Source: Schaalia odontolytica
GTDB lineage: Bacteria; Actinomycetota; Actinomycetes; Actinomycetales; Actinomycetaceae
Direction: 5' to 3'
DNA length: 64,000 nucleotides
NCBI RefSeq assembly: GCF_024584435.1
Contig: NZ_CP102197.1
Span: 992,001 to 1,056,000, forward strand
The stretch's first letter is position 1. Each line of letters opens with the position of its first letter. This document shows, in pieces, positions 45,160-53,581 of the stretch. The translations under genes and the position numbers were made by a program. The notes below the pieces were generated by a model. It saw nothing but the letters and a program-made list of their open reading frames with translations, was not told the origin of the DNA and searched no databases.

Positions 45160-45690
45160 TTAGTCGCGGTGCGCCCACCACATGTGCTGTGTCGTCCCCT
45201 CGCCCAGGCGACGAACCGCGCCCGAGGGGGCGAAACCCGCCGAGGTGAAGAAGCGCTGGCGCTGCTCGTCAGAGTCCCCGATCCACGCGCGCAACTGCCC
45301 GCGGGTGAGGTCGGCGATCGCCGAGAGCATGCGCGAGCCGTGTCCGCAGCGCCGGAAGTCCTCGTCCACCACCAGCTCATACACCTGCGTCGCGCCCTCT
45401 CGGTCCGTCTCGGGCTCGCAGTCGGCAGCGGCGTCGTCCGGTCCGGCCAGAGCGAAGCCGACGATCCGGGCGCCGTGGAGGGCGACGAGCGTCGTCCCTC
45501 CCGCGGGCCTGGGACGGGCCAGGGTCCGCCCCCACAGGCGGGCGAGGGACTCCTCGCTCACTCCCTGGGCGGCGAGCGTCTCCTCGCCCATCAGCGCCCG
45601 CCACGAGGCCAACTGCAGGGGCGCGATGGCGGCCTCGTCGCCCCGTTGGGCGGGCCTGACCGAGCGATCCGCGCTCGCGGGCGCGCTCAC
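45160..45690 (-). CDS. GNAT-family N-acetyltransferase
   Basis: 176 aa GNAT protein. RPAQRGDEAAIAPLQLASW (start of the fold), GFALAGPDD, and the acetyl-CoA segment VYELVVDEDFRRCGHGSRMLSAI (motif A, with R-x-x-G-x-G-S) are present, followed by a WIGDSDEQRQRFFTSAGF region. Target unknown. The GTG overlaps the dapB stop as GTGA, so it is translated from the dapB message. An Ala/Arg-rich N-terminus of about 10 residues precedes the fold. Confidence 0.82.
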   Translation of the reverse strand: MSAPASADRSVRPAQRGDEAAIAPLQLASWRALMGEETLAAQGVSEESLARLWGRTLARPRPAGGTTLVALHGARIVGFALAGPDDAAADCEPETDREGATQVYELVVDEDFRRCGHGSRMLSAIADLTRGQLRAWIGDSDEQRQRFFTSAGFAPSGAVRRLGEGTTQHMWWAHRD

Positions 45691-46427
45691 AGGTCCATCA
45701 CCTGATCCAGCCCGATGGTCAGTCCCGTGCGCCCGCGCACACTTCTCACGCCCAGGAGCACGCCGGGCATGAAGGAGGAGCGATCGAAGGAATCGGTTCG
45801 GATGACGAGTTGCTCACCCTCGTTGCCCAGGAGGATCTCCTCGGAGGCGGTGAGTCCGCGCAGGCGAACGGCGTGGACGGGGATGCCGTCCACGCGGCCG
45901 CCGCGGGCGCCCAGCTCGTCGGTCTGCGTCGCGTCGGGAAGCTCGCCCAGGCCCGCCTGTCTGCGAGCCTGCGCTATACCGAGCGCCGTCGCAACCGCCG
46001 TGCCGGAGGGGGCATCCATCTTCCCGGGATGGTGCATCTCAATGACCTCGGCGGATTCGAAGTACGGGGCCGCGAGCGCGGCAAACTTCATGGCCAGGAC
46101 GGCGCCCATCGCAAAGTTGGGTGCAATCAGGACGGCGCGCCCCGCCTCGCGGGCGTGATCGCGAACGCGCGCGTAGGATTCCGGCGTCCACCCGGTCGTA
46201 CCGACGACCACGTCCGCGCCGGCATCGATGAGGGCGTGCACGTTGGCTTCGGTCACGGTGGGGACGGAGAAGTCGACGGCGACGTGGGCGCCGTTGACAC
46301 TGTCGGCGTTGATCTCATCGCCCGCGTCCAGCTGGGCCACGACCTCCATGTCGGGGGTGTTGCCCACCGCGTCGACGACGCTTGATCCCATGCGGCCCTT
46401 TGCCCCGGTCACTGCCACGCGTATCAT
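45687..46427 (-). CDS. dapB: 4-hydroxy-tetrahydrodipicolinate reductase
   Basis: Second step of the DAP pathway, NAD(P)H-dependent. The 246 aa product has GAKGRMGS near the N-terminus, VGTTGW, and the catalytic segment EMHHPGKMDAPSGTA. AAGGAG lies 5 nt before the ATG at 46425-46427; the frame further upstream runs into the protease gene. It shares a short transcript with the GNAT gene. Confidence 0.95.
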   Translation of the reverse strand: MIRVAVTGAKGRMGSSVVDAVGNTPDMEVVAQLDAGDEINADSVNGAHVAVDFSVPTVTEANVHALIDAGADVVVGTTGWTPESYARVRDHAREAGRAVLIAPNFAMGAVLAMKFAALAAPYFESAEVIEMHHPGKMDAPSGTAVATALGIAQARRQAGLGELPDATQTDELGARGGRVDGIPVHAVRLRGLTASEEILLGNEGEQLVIRTDSFDRSSFMPGVLLGVRSVRGRTGLTIGLDQVMDL

Positions 46428-46527
46428 TGTTCTCCTTGCGCTCGTTGATTGGTTGGTGTCAGGGTATGCGTGCCCGCGCCTCGTTCGCCTCCGACACCGC
46501 GCGGCGAGGGGCTTTTGCTGTTGTTCC

Positions 46528-47832
46528 CTACGTCTCGGGGAGCACCAGCGCTCGGCAGTCCATCGTCGACGCCAGGGAGGCGGCGAGTTCGCGCACGCCA
46601 GCGGCGTCGACCGCGTCGAACTCGGACAACGACTCGTCGATGGTTCGGTAGCGCCCAATGATCTCCGAGCGCCCCAGGCGCATCATGCGAGACCAGTTGT
46701 CTTCGAGGCCGAGGACGACTCCGCCGCGAACCTGGCCGCGCACGCGCGTCATTTCTTCGTCGGTGGGTCCGTCGCTGGCGAGGTCGTGCAGCTGGGCGCG
46801 CATGATGGTCTCGACCTCGGCCACGTTGTCGGGGCTGCATCCCGCGTACATGCCGAAGGTTCCCGTGTCGGAATAGCCCACGTCGAAGGCGTAGGTGGTG
46901 TAGGCCAGGCCCCGCTTCTCCCTCACCTCCTGGAAGAGGCGCGAGGACATGGACCCGCCCAGGATCGACAGGAGGACACTCATCGTCGGTCCCTGGGGGT
47001 CCGTGGCGGGTAGCCCCTCGCAGCCGATGATGACGTGGGCCTGCGTCACGTCGCGTCGGCGGGTGATGTCTCGGTCGTGCTCGGCGGGGGCACTTCGCTG
47101 CGTCGATCGGCGAGGCCGAGGGGAGGCCACGGCGCGCTCGTCCCATGGTGAGGCGTCGAGAGCGGCCTGCACGCGCTCGCACACGTGGTCGTGATCAACG
47201 TTGCCTGCGGCCGCCACGATTAGGGAGGCGGGCCCATAGTGCGCCTGGTAGTGGTCCCACACGTCGTCGCGCGTCACCGCGGAGATGGCCCGCGCGGTTC
47301 CTCCCACGGGGCGACCGATGGGGCGGTCGCCGTGAACGGCCAGCTGGAAGGCATCGTGAACGGTCTCGGTGGGCGAGTCCTCCCCCATTGCTAGCTCGTC
47401 GAGGATCACGCCGCGTTCCGTCGCGAAGTCTGCTTCGTCGAGGCGCGAGTCGCTCACCATGTCGGCGAGCGTCTCGATGGCCATGTCCAGGTCGGCGTCG
47501 CGCACGCGCGCCCAATAGGCGGTGTGTTCTCGGGCGGTCTCCGCGTTGGACTCCCCGCCCACCGAGTCAAAGGCAATCGCGATATCCAGGGAGGAACGAG
47601 CGCGCGTCCCCTTGAAGAGGAGGTGTTCCAGGAAGTGCGTCGAGCCGGCCGTCTTCTCGTCCTCGTCGCGGGAGCCGACGGGCACCCACAGGGACACTCC
47701 CGCGCTCTTGGTCGCCGGGATTACCTGCGACAGAACACGCGCTCCGCAGCCCAGGATCGTTCGATCGATGCGGGTGTCTCCGTCCTCGATTCTCAGGTGA
47801 GCTTCGTCAAGCGGCAGCGGCTTGGGCGTCAT
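46528..47832 (-). CDS. M16-family zinc metallopeptidase
   Basis: 434 aa, single M16 unit. Inverted zinc motif HFLEH (about 70-74, HxxEH) with the downstream Glu in ERGVILDELAMGED. The second half has the LTR-like GLAYTTYAFDVGYSDTGTFGMYAG segment. These proteases resemble mitochondrial processing peptidase; substrates unknown in bacteria. It lies between pnp and dapB. AGAGGAG precedes the ATG; no signal peptide is visible. Confidence 0.9.
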   Translation of the reverse strand: MTPKPLPLDEAHLRIEDGDTRIDRTILGCGARVLSQVIPATKSAGVSLWVPVGSRDEDEKTAGSTHFLEHLLFKGTRARSSLDIAIAFDSVGGESNAETAREHTAYWARVRDADLDMAIETLADMVSDSRLDEADFATERGVILDELAMGEDSPTETVHDAFQLAVHGDRPIGRPVGGTARAISAVTRDDVWDHYQAHYGPASLIVAAAGNVDHDHVCERVQAALDASPWDERAVASPRPRRSTQRSAPAEHDRDITRRRDVTQAHVIIGCEGLPATDPQGPTMSVLLSILGGSMSSRLFQEVREKRGLAYTTYAFDVGYSDTGTFGMYAGCSPDNVAEVETIMRAQLHDLASDGPTDEEMTRVRGQVRGGVVLGLEDNWSRMMRLGRSEIIGRYRTIDESLSEFDAVDAAGVRELAASLASTMDCRALVLPET

Positions 47833-47898
47833 TTTTCTCCTCTTGCGTCCCCGGGGGCGGGGTTGGCACGAAACGTTCACAGTGTAGCCGTAAAAGGG

Positions 47899-47939
47899 CC
47901 GGTGGCCGGGCGGAGCACCTGCCCCGTCCCGGCCACCGG
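47899..47939 (-). terminator. Hairpin terminator after pnp
   Basis: Inverted repeat with 12-bp arms (47899-47910 with 47928-47939) and a 17-nt loop, 25 bp beyond the pnp stop on the minus strand. No U-tract. Confidence 0.6.
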
Positions 47940-47963
47940 TCTGATTCAGCTATCGGGAGTTAC

Positions 47964-50306
47964 TCACTCCTCGGAGAAGCCGTCCTCGCGGTCCTCGTCG
48001 CGGCGGCGGCGCGTGCGGGTCCGGGGGCGACGCTCACGGCGCTCCGAACGATCACGGCGCTCGCGACGCTCACTCTGCTCGCCCTCGCTGGCCTCCAGCT
48101 CTCCGGCCTCGCCATCGATGACGGCGTGCAGGCTCAGCTTGCCGCGGTCGCCGATCTCGTTGATCTCGACCTCGACCTGCTGGCCGACCTGCAGCACATC
48201 ATCCACGGAGTCGATGCGCTTGCCGCCCACGAGGCGGCGCACCTGCGAGATGTGCAGGAGGCCATCCTTGCCGGGGGTCAGCGAGACGAACGCGCCAAAC
48301 GAGGTCGTCTTGACCACCGTTCCGACGAAGCGCTCGCCGACCTCGGGCATCTGCGGGTTGGCGATCTGGTTCACCATGGTGCGGGCGGCCTCGGCCGAGG
48401 CACCATCCGCAGACGCGATGTACACAGTGCCGTCGTCCTCGATGGTCACGTCGGCGCCGGTCTCGTCCTGGATCTGGTTGATCATCTTGCCCTTGGGGCC
48501 GATGACCTCGCCGATCTTGTCCACGGGAACCTTGACGGTGATGATGCGAGGAGCGTTCGGGCTCATCTCGTCGGGACCGTCAATGGCCTGGCTGATGAGG
48601 TCCAGGATCGCCAGGCGAGCGTCGCGGGCCTGGGCGAGCGCGGCGCGCAGAACCTGAGAATCGATCCCGTCGAGCTTGGTGTCCAGCTGCAGGGCTGTGA
48701 TGAAGTCGCGGGTACCGGCAACCTTGAAGTCCATGTCGCCGAAGCCGTCCTCGGCGCCCAGGATGTCGGTGAGGGTCACGGCCTTGGCCTGGCCGTCGAC
48801 CTCGCCGGTCATGAGACCCATCGCGATGCCGGCGACGGGGGCGCGCAGCGGCACGCCGGCCTGCAGGAGCGACAGGGTCGAGGCGCACACCGAGCCCATG
48901 GAGGAGGAGCCGTTGGAGCCCATCGTCTCGGAGACCTGACGAATCGCGTAGGGGAAGTCCTCGCGCGAGGGCAGGACGGGCAGAAGGGCACGCTCGGCCA
49001 GGTCGCCGTGGCCGATCTCGCGGCGCTTCGGGGAGCCGACGCGACCGACCTCACCGGTGGAGAAGGGCGCAAAGTTGTACTGGTGCATGTAGCGCTTGGA
49101 GTTGACGGGCGACAGGTTGTCGATCTGCTGCTCCATGCGCAGCATCGCCAGCGTCGTCACGCCCAGGATCTGGGTTTCGCCACGCTGGAAGAGTGCGGAG
49201 CCGTGGACGCGGGGCAGGACCTCGACCTCGGCCGACAGGGAACGGATCTGGCGCGGGGTGCGACCATCCATGCGGATCTCTTCGCGCAGTGTGCGGCCCC
49301 GGATGGTGGCCTTCTCCAGGGAACGGAACGCCGCCTTGAGGCTCTTCTCGCCCTCGGGGAAACGCTCGGCGAGCGCCTCAAGCATCTCCTCCTTGACGGC
49401 GTCAACGGCCTCGTCGCGGGCAAGCTTGCCCTCGGTGAGCAGCGCCTGGGCAATCTTCTCGCCGGCCCACTCCTGGACGGCGGCGTACTCCTCGTCGGTG
49501 TAGTCCAGGAACAGCGGGAACTCGGCGGTCTCCTTCGAGGCCTTCTCGGCAACCTTCATCTGAGCCTCGCACAGCGCCTTGATGAAGGGCTTGGCGGCCT
49601 CAAGACCGTCGGCGACGACGTCCTCGGTGGGGGCGGTGGCACCGGCCTGAATGAGATCCCACTCATTCTTGCCGCCGCCGGCTTCGACCATCATGATCGC
49701 GACGTCTTCGGTGCCGTCTTCCTTCGTGACGATGCGTCCGGCGACCACGATGTTGAACACGGAACGCTCAAGCTCGCTCCAGCGCGGGAACGCGACCCAC
49801 TGGTCGTCAATGAGCGCCAGGCGGGTGCCGCCGATCGGACCGGTGAAGGGCAGGCCTGCGATCTGGGTGGACATGGAGGCGGCATTGATGGCCAGGACGT
49901 CGTAGGCGTCATCCGGGTCGATCGTCAGCACCGTCTCGACGACCTGGACCTCGTTGCGCAGACCCTTGACGAAGCCGGGACGCAGCGGGCGGTCAATGAG
50001 TCGGGCGGCCAGGATGGCCTCGGTTCCGGCGCGTCCCTCGCGGCGGAAGAAGGAGCCAGGAATCCGTCCCGCGGCGTACTGACGTTCCTCAACGTCGACG
50101 GTCAGCGGGAAGAAGTCGAACTGGTCCTTGGGGTTCTTGCCAACCGTCGTGGCCGACAGGACGGTCGTTGCGTCGTCCAGGTAGGCCAGGGCCGAGCCTG
50201 CGGCCTGCTTGGCGAGGCGGCCAGTCTCGAAGCGCACGGTGCGCTTGCCGAAACGGCCGTTGTCGATGATCGCCTCTGCGGCGATGATGTCGGAGCCTTC
50301 CATCAT
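47964..50306 (-). CDS. pnp: Polyribonucleotide nucleotidyltransferase (PNPase)
   Basis: Phosphorolytic 3'-5' exoribonuclease; the actinobacterial enzyme is also known as guanosine pentaphosphate synthetase. 780 aa with two RNase PH cores (about 15-150 and 350-570), a linking helical domain, a KH domain ([16 protein letters not shown]) and an S1 domain ([21 protein letters not shown]). The C-terminal tail is Arg/Glu-rich. AAGGAG lies upstream at slightly wide spacing. It follows rpsO, the usual order. Confidence 0.97.
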   Translation of the reverse strand: MMEGSDIIAAEAIIDNGRFGKRTVRFETGRLAKQAAGSALAYLDDATTVLSATTVGKNPKDQFDFFPLTVDVEERQYAAGRIPGSFFRREGRAGTEAILAARLIDRPLRPGFVKGLRNEVQVVETVLTIDPDDAYDVLAINAASMSTQIAGLPFTGPIGGTRLALIDDQWVAFPRWSELERSVFNIVVAGRIVTKEDGTEDVAIMMVEAGGGKNEWDLIQAGATAPTEDVVADGLEAAKPFIKALCEAQMKVAEKASKETAEFPLFLDYTDEEYAAVQEWAGEKIAQALLTEGKLARDEAVDAVKEEMLEALAERFPEGEKSLKAAFRSLEKATIRGRTLREEIRMDGRTPRQIRSLSAEVEVLPRVHGSALFQRGETQILGVTTLAMLRMEQQIDNLSPVNSKRYMHQYNFAPFSTGEVGRVGSPKRREIGHGDLAERALLPVLPSREDFPYAIRQVSETMGSNGSSSMGSVCASTLSLLQAGVPLRAPVAGIAMGLMTGEVDGQAKAVTLTDILGAEDGFGDMDFKVAGTRDFITALQLDTKLDGIDSQVLRAALAQARDARLAILDLISQAIDGPDEMSPNAPRIITVKVPVDKIGEVIGPKGKMINQIQDETGADVTIEDDGTVYIASADGASAEAARTMVNQIANPQMPEVGERFVGTVVKTTSFGAFVSLTPGKDGLLHISQVRRLVGGKRIDSVDDVLQVGQQVEVEINEIGDRGKLSLHAVIDGEAGELEASEGEQSERRERRDRSERRERRPRTRTRRRRDEDREDGFSEE

Positions 50307-50450
50307 GGGGCGTTTCTCCTTGGTGTGTTGGTATCGCGCTCCACTTCGGCCTTCGATCGAAGCCCACGGATCAACGCTCCGGAGGCCACTGTCGAAAACC
50401 GGCGGCTTGTGCGCGAGAAATACGGTATGCCCGAGGCGGGCGCATGAAAA

Positions 50451-50482
50451 CCGGCCCGTCTCCGCATCGGGAGGCGGGCCGG
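50451..50482 (-). terminator. Hairpin after rpsO
   Basis: Near-perfect inverted repeat (13-bp arms, one G-T mismatch, 6-nt loop), 7 bp beyond the rpsO stop. It may end or attenuate transcription before pnp. Confidence 0.6.
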
Positions 50483-50489
50483 CACGCGG

Positions 50490-50759
50490 TCATCGGCGCA
50501 GGCCGAGACGCTTGATGAGCGAACGGTAGCGCTCGATGTCGATGTCAGCCAGGTAACCCAGCAGGCGACGACGACGGCCGACCAGCAGCAGCAGGCCACG
50601 ACGGGAGTGGTGGTCGTGCGTGTGGGTCTTGAAGTGCTCGGTCAGATCCTTGATGCGCTGGGTCAGCAGCGCGATCTGAACCTCGGGGGAACCGGTGTCG
50701 CCCTCGTGGGTCGCGTACTCGGCGATGATCTGGTCCTTGACGTCCTTGCTCAGCGGCAC
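50490..50759 (-). CDS. rpsO: 30S ribosomal protein S15
   Basis: Binds 16S rRNA helix 22 early in 30S assembly. 89 aa, exactly the family length, with [35 protein letters not shown] and the C-terminal [16 protein letters not shown]. The GTG at 50757-50759 is chosen because AAAGGAG lies 7 nt upstream; a longer frame to 50792 adds nothing conserved. The leader carries two hairpins that may allow S15 autoregulation. Confidence 0.98.
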   Translation of the reverse strand: MPLSKDVKDQIIAEYATHEGDTGSPEVQIALLTQRIKDLTEHFKTHTHDHHSRRGLLLLVGRRRRLLGYLADIDIERYRSLIKRLGLRR

Positions 50760-50788
50760 AGGCTTCTCCTTTGTATTCGTTGCGCGGG

Positions 50789-50848
50789 GCACCCGGGCTT
50801 GTCCCGGATGCTGACGATCCGCGGCCGATCGACGGCCTTTCTACAGTA
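50789..50848 (-). promoter_or_regulatory. rpsO promoter and structured leader
   Basis: On the minus strand an extended -10, TGCTACTGT (TACTGT at 50843-50848), is followed by two hairpins: GGCCG/CGGCC (50823-50837) and GCACCCGGG/CCCGGATGC (50789-50811). rpsO leaders of many bacteria bind S15 for feedback control; whether this one does is untested. Confidence 0.5.
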
Positions 50849-50953
50849 GCACGCCCTCGCCCCGAGGCGACAAACGAGCGACGTAACTAACGAAACAGCT
50901 TGTCGCGGCGAGCGGGCACCGCGACGCAGCGCAGCGGCAAGTCGGGCGCCGCG

Positions 50954-51943
50954 CTATTGGGCGGTCACCGAGTCCGGGTCGACGCGTCCCGCGACACCGA
51001 TTCCGAGAATGGAGGCCGTCTGCCTCAGGTCATCATCCATCTGCGTGAGCAGGTCGTCGAGGGAGGCGAAGGACTGCATGGGTCGGATGCGGGACACGAA
51101 GGTCACGGCGATGCGTTCGCCGTAGAGGTTCAGGTCCGATCGCCCCAGGACGTGCGCCTCGACCGTGCGCGTCTCGCCGCTGAACTGCGGGTTGGTGCCC
51201 ACCGATATGGCGGCGGGCAGGAACTCGGCGGATTGGGTGCCGGGCACGGCGCGCACGACCCAGCCGGCGTAGACTCCGTCGGCGGGGATCACTCCTTCGA
51301 CGTCCTCGGAGAGGTTGGCCGTCGGGAAGCCAAGGGCGCGGCCCCTCTTGAAACCGTGGCAGACGCTGCCACGGATGCGGTGCAGGTGACCGAGGACGCG
51401 GGCTGCTCCGGAGACGTCGCCGGCGGCCAGGAGTTCGCGTACCCACGAGGAGGACCAGCGTCGCCCCTCCGGCGCCTCAATGTCGGTGACGGTGATGACG
51501 TCGAAGCCGTAGGAGCGTCCCAGCGCCCGCAGGGTGTCGATCGTGCCCGCGTTTGCGCGCCCGAAACGGAAGTCCTCGCCGACCACGACCTCACGCGCCC
51601 CGCAGCGCCCGACCAGGTACTCGTCGACGAACTCGTCGGCGTCCAGGCTGTAGACGCTGGCGTCGTAGTGGGCCACGAGCGTCGCGTCGAGTCCTGCGGC
51701 AGCCATCGCGTCGAGGCGGTCGCGCAGTGGGGAGATGAGCTGGAGGCCCACCTCCGGCCGGTGCACCTGGATCGGGTGCGGGTCGAAGGTGATGGCGACC
51801 GCGTCGACGCCCAGCTTGCGTGCCCGTTCGACGCAGGTGGCGATGACCTTCTTGTGCCCGTTGTGCATGCCATCGAAGTTACCGATGGTCACCACGGCGG
51901 ACTCGTTACCGGGGATTTCCGCGAGGGAATGCCAGACTTTCAT
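50954..51943 (-). CDS. ribF: Bifunctional riboflavin kinase / FAD synthetase
   Basis: Makes FMN and FAD from riboflavin. 329 aa: the N-terminal nucleotidyltransferase domain with GNFDGMHNGHKKV (about 22-34) and SSSWVRELL, then the C-terminal kinase domain (from about 180) with GRALGFPTANL and NPQFSG. AAAGAGAGC before the ATG. Lies 12 bp after truB in the rbfA-truB-ribF-rpsO-pnp cluster. Confidence 0.95.
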   Translation of the reverse strand: MKVWHSLAEIPGNESAVVTIGNFDGMHNGHKKVIATCVERARKLGVDAVAITFDPHPIQVHRPEVGLQLISPLRDRLDAMAAAGLDATLVAHYDASVYSLDADEFVDEYLVGRCGAREVVVGEDFRFGRANAGTIDTLRALGRSYGFDVITVTDIEAPEGRRWSSSWVRELLAAGDVSGAARVLGHLHRIRGSVCHGFKRGRALGFPTANLSEDVEGVIPADGVYAGWVVRAVPGTQSAEFLPAAISVGTNPQFSGETRTVEAHVLGRSDLNLYGERIAVTFVSRIRPMQSFASLDDLLTQMDDDLRQTASILGIGVAGRVDPDSVTAQ

Positions 51944-51955
51944 GCTCTCTCTTTC

Positions 51956-53014
51956 CTAAAAGACCAGGACGGTTCTCAGGCGCCCTCCGTCGATGCGCAC
52001 CAGGCCGAGGACGTTGCCTCCCGGGTCGAGCGCCGCGATCGGTGAATCGTCCCCGCGGCTCGCGGTACCCTCACGCGGGGAAGCGGCTTCGGCCCCATCG
52101 CCGAGGCGCCATCTCTCCAGCTCGTCGGGGGAGCGCTTGGGGGCCTGGCCATGGAGGAATGCGCCGGCCTCGGCGCCGCTCAGACGCAGGGAGGGGAACA
52201 TGGCGCGGGCGGCGTGGCCCAGGGGAATCAGGGGGAGGACGGGCCGATCGCTCTGGGCGGTGCTCGCCTCTGCCGTCGCGGCGGCGAGCTCGTCCAGTGT
52301 GAGGGCTCCTTCCAGGGGGAAGTCTCCGACGCGCGTGCGGCGCAGCGCGATCAGGTGGGCTCCGACCCCCAGCGCCTCACCTGCGTCGCGCGCGAGTGCC
52401 CGCACGTACGTGCCCGAGGAACATTCAACGGCCACGTCCACGTCGGCGACGCGGACCGGGCGCTGCGTCCGCGGGGTGTCGGGCCTCTCCCCCGCCCCGG
52501 CGTTGTCGGCCTCTGCCACGGTGGCCTCGGCGAGGCGCGGCGGCGCGAGAACCTCCAGGCGAGACACGCGTACCGGCCTGGCCGCGAGCATCACATCCTC
52601 GCCCGCGCGGGCGAGTGCGTACGCGCGCTTGCCTCCCACTTTGATCGCCGAGACGGTCGTGGGAACCTGCATGATGTCACCGCGCAGGGGCGCGAGCGCC
52701 CGCTCGAGGTCCTCCCCGCTCAGCGAGGAGCACCCGCGCACTCGCGTGGGCACGCCCTCGGCGTCGTCGGTGTTGGTGGCGATGCCGAAACGAATCGTCG
52801 CCACGTACTCTTTCGAGTGTCCGCTCACCCACGTGAGGAGCTTCGTCGCCTTGCCGACGCCGACAACGAGGACGCCGGTGGCCATCGGGTCCAGCGTGCC
52901 CCCGTGCCCCACCTTGCGGGTCTTGGCCAGGCGACGCACCCGCGAGACAACGTCGTGGCTCGTGATCCCGGCGGGCTTGTCGATCACGAGGAGCCGGGGC
53001 GGGGGTTGTCGCAA
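51956..53014 (-). CDS. truB: tRNA pseudouridine(55) synthase TruB
   Basis: Isomerises U55 in the T-loop of tRNAs. In 352 aa: LLVIDKPAGITSHDVVSRVR (start of the fold), the catalytic Asp in HGGTLDPMATGVLVVGVGKATK, and the C-terminal segment that recognises RNA. The start is not certain: the only usable codon before the fold is a TTG at 53012-53014 without a clear ribosome site; the gene follows rbfA by 17 bp. A linker of about 35 residues is inserted around 165-190 (Ala/Glu/Pro-rich). Confidence 0.92.
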   Translation of the reverse strand: MRQPPPRLLVIDKPAGITSHDVVSRVRRLAKTRKVGHGGTLDPMATGVLVVGVGKATKLLTWVSGHSKEYVATIRFGIATNTDDAEGVPTRVRGCSSLSGEDLERALAPLRGDIMQVPTTVSAIKVGGKRAYALARAGEDVMLAARPVRVSRLEVLAPPRLAEATVAEADNAGAGERPDTPRTQRPVRVADVDVAVECSSGTYVRALARDAGEALGVGAHLIALRRTRVGDFPLEGALTLDELAAATAEASTAQSDRPVLPLIPLGHAARAMFPSLRLSGAEAGAFLHGQAPKRSPDELERWRLGDGAEAASPREGTASRGDDSPIAALDPGGNVLGLVRIDGGRLRTVLVF

Positions 53015-53031
53015 CGGCGCGCCATCGGCGT

Positions 53032-53478
53032 CTACGCCCGTTCCTCGTCGGCGTCGTCCTCGTCGTCGCGGCGATAGGGGTCGGCATCGCCGGCGTAGGA
53101 CGCGCCGACCGACGCGGCCGCGATCGCCTCGTCCTTTGCTTTGGCCTGAGCCAACGCTTCCTCGAGTGCCGCCGCGCTCTCGGGGAGGGCGTCGAGAATG
53201 AACTCGAGGGAGGGGGTCAGTCTCAGCCCGAGCGCCTTGCCCACTCGCGAGCGGAAGAGTCCCTGCGCCGAGGCGAACGCCCGCGCGGCCCTGCTGCGCT
53301 GCTCGTCGTCGCCGAGAACCGTGTAGAACACGGATGCGTGCTGCAGGTCGCCCGTGACTCGCACGTCCGTAATCGTCACGAGCTCCAGGCGCGGATCCTT
53401 CACCTGCCGACCAATCATCGACGCGACCGTCTGCAGGATGCGCTCCTGCACCTTGCGAACGCGAGCCTCGTCAGCCAT
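53032..53478 (-). CDS. rbfA: 30S ribosome-binding factor RbfA
   Basis: Cold-shock maturation factor for the 16S 5' end. 148 aa, KH-type fold: VRKVQERILQTVASMIGRQVKDPRLELVTITDVRVTGDLQHASVFYTVLG is the classic N-terminal block. Acidic C-terminal tail. Strong AAGGAGGT before the ATG at 53476-53478. Lies between infB and truB. Confidence 0.95.
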   Translation of the reverse strand: MADEARVRKVQERILQTVASMIGRQVKDPRLELVTITDVRVTGDLQHASVFYTVLGDDEQRSRAARAFASAQGLFRSRVGKALGLRLTPSLEFILDALPESAAALEEALAQAKAKDEAIAAASVGASYAGDADPYRRDDEDDADEERA

Positions 53479-53533
53479 CGCGACCTCCTTCCGGGCGCAC
53501 GCGCCCATCCTTCGAATCACTTAATGGTAGAAG

Positions 53534-53565
53534 ATCGGGGTCCGAGCGCACGCCCGGACCCCGAT
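53534..53565 (-). terminator. Hairpin terminator after infB
   Basis: 11-bp perfect inverted repeat (53534-53544 with 53555-53565) and a 10-nt loop, 17 bp beyond the infB stop, separating infB from rbfA. Confidence 0.65.
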
Positions 53566-53581
53566 ACGTCACGCCTTGCGA

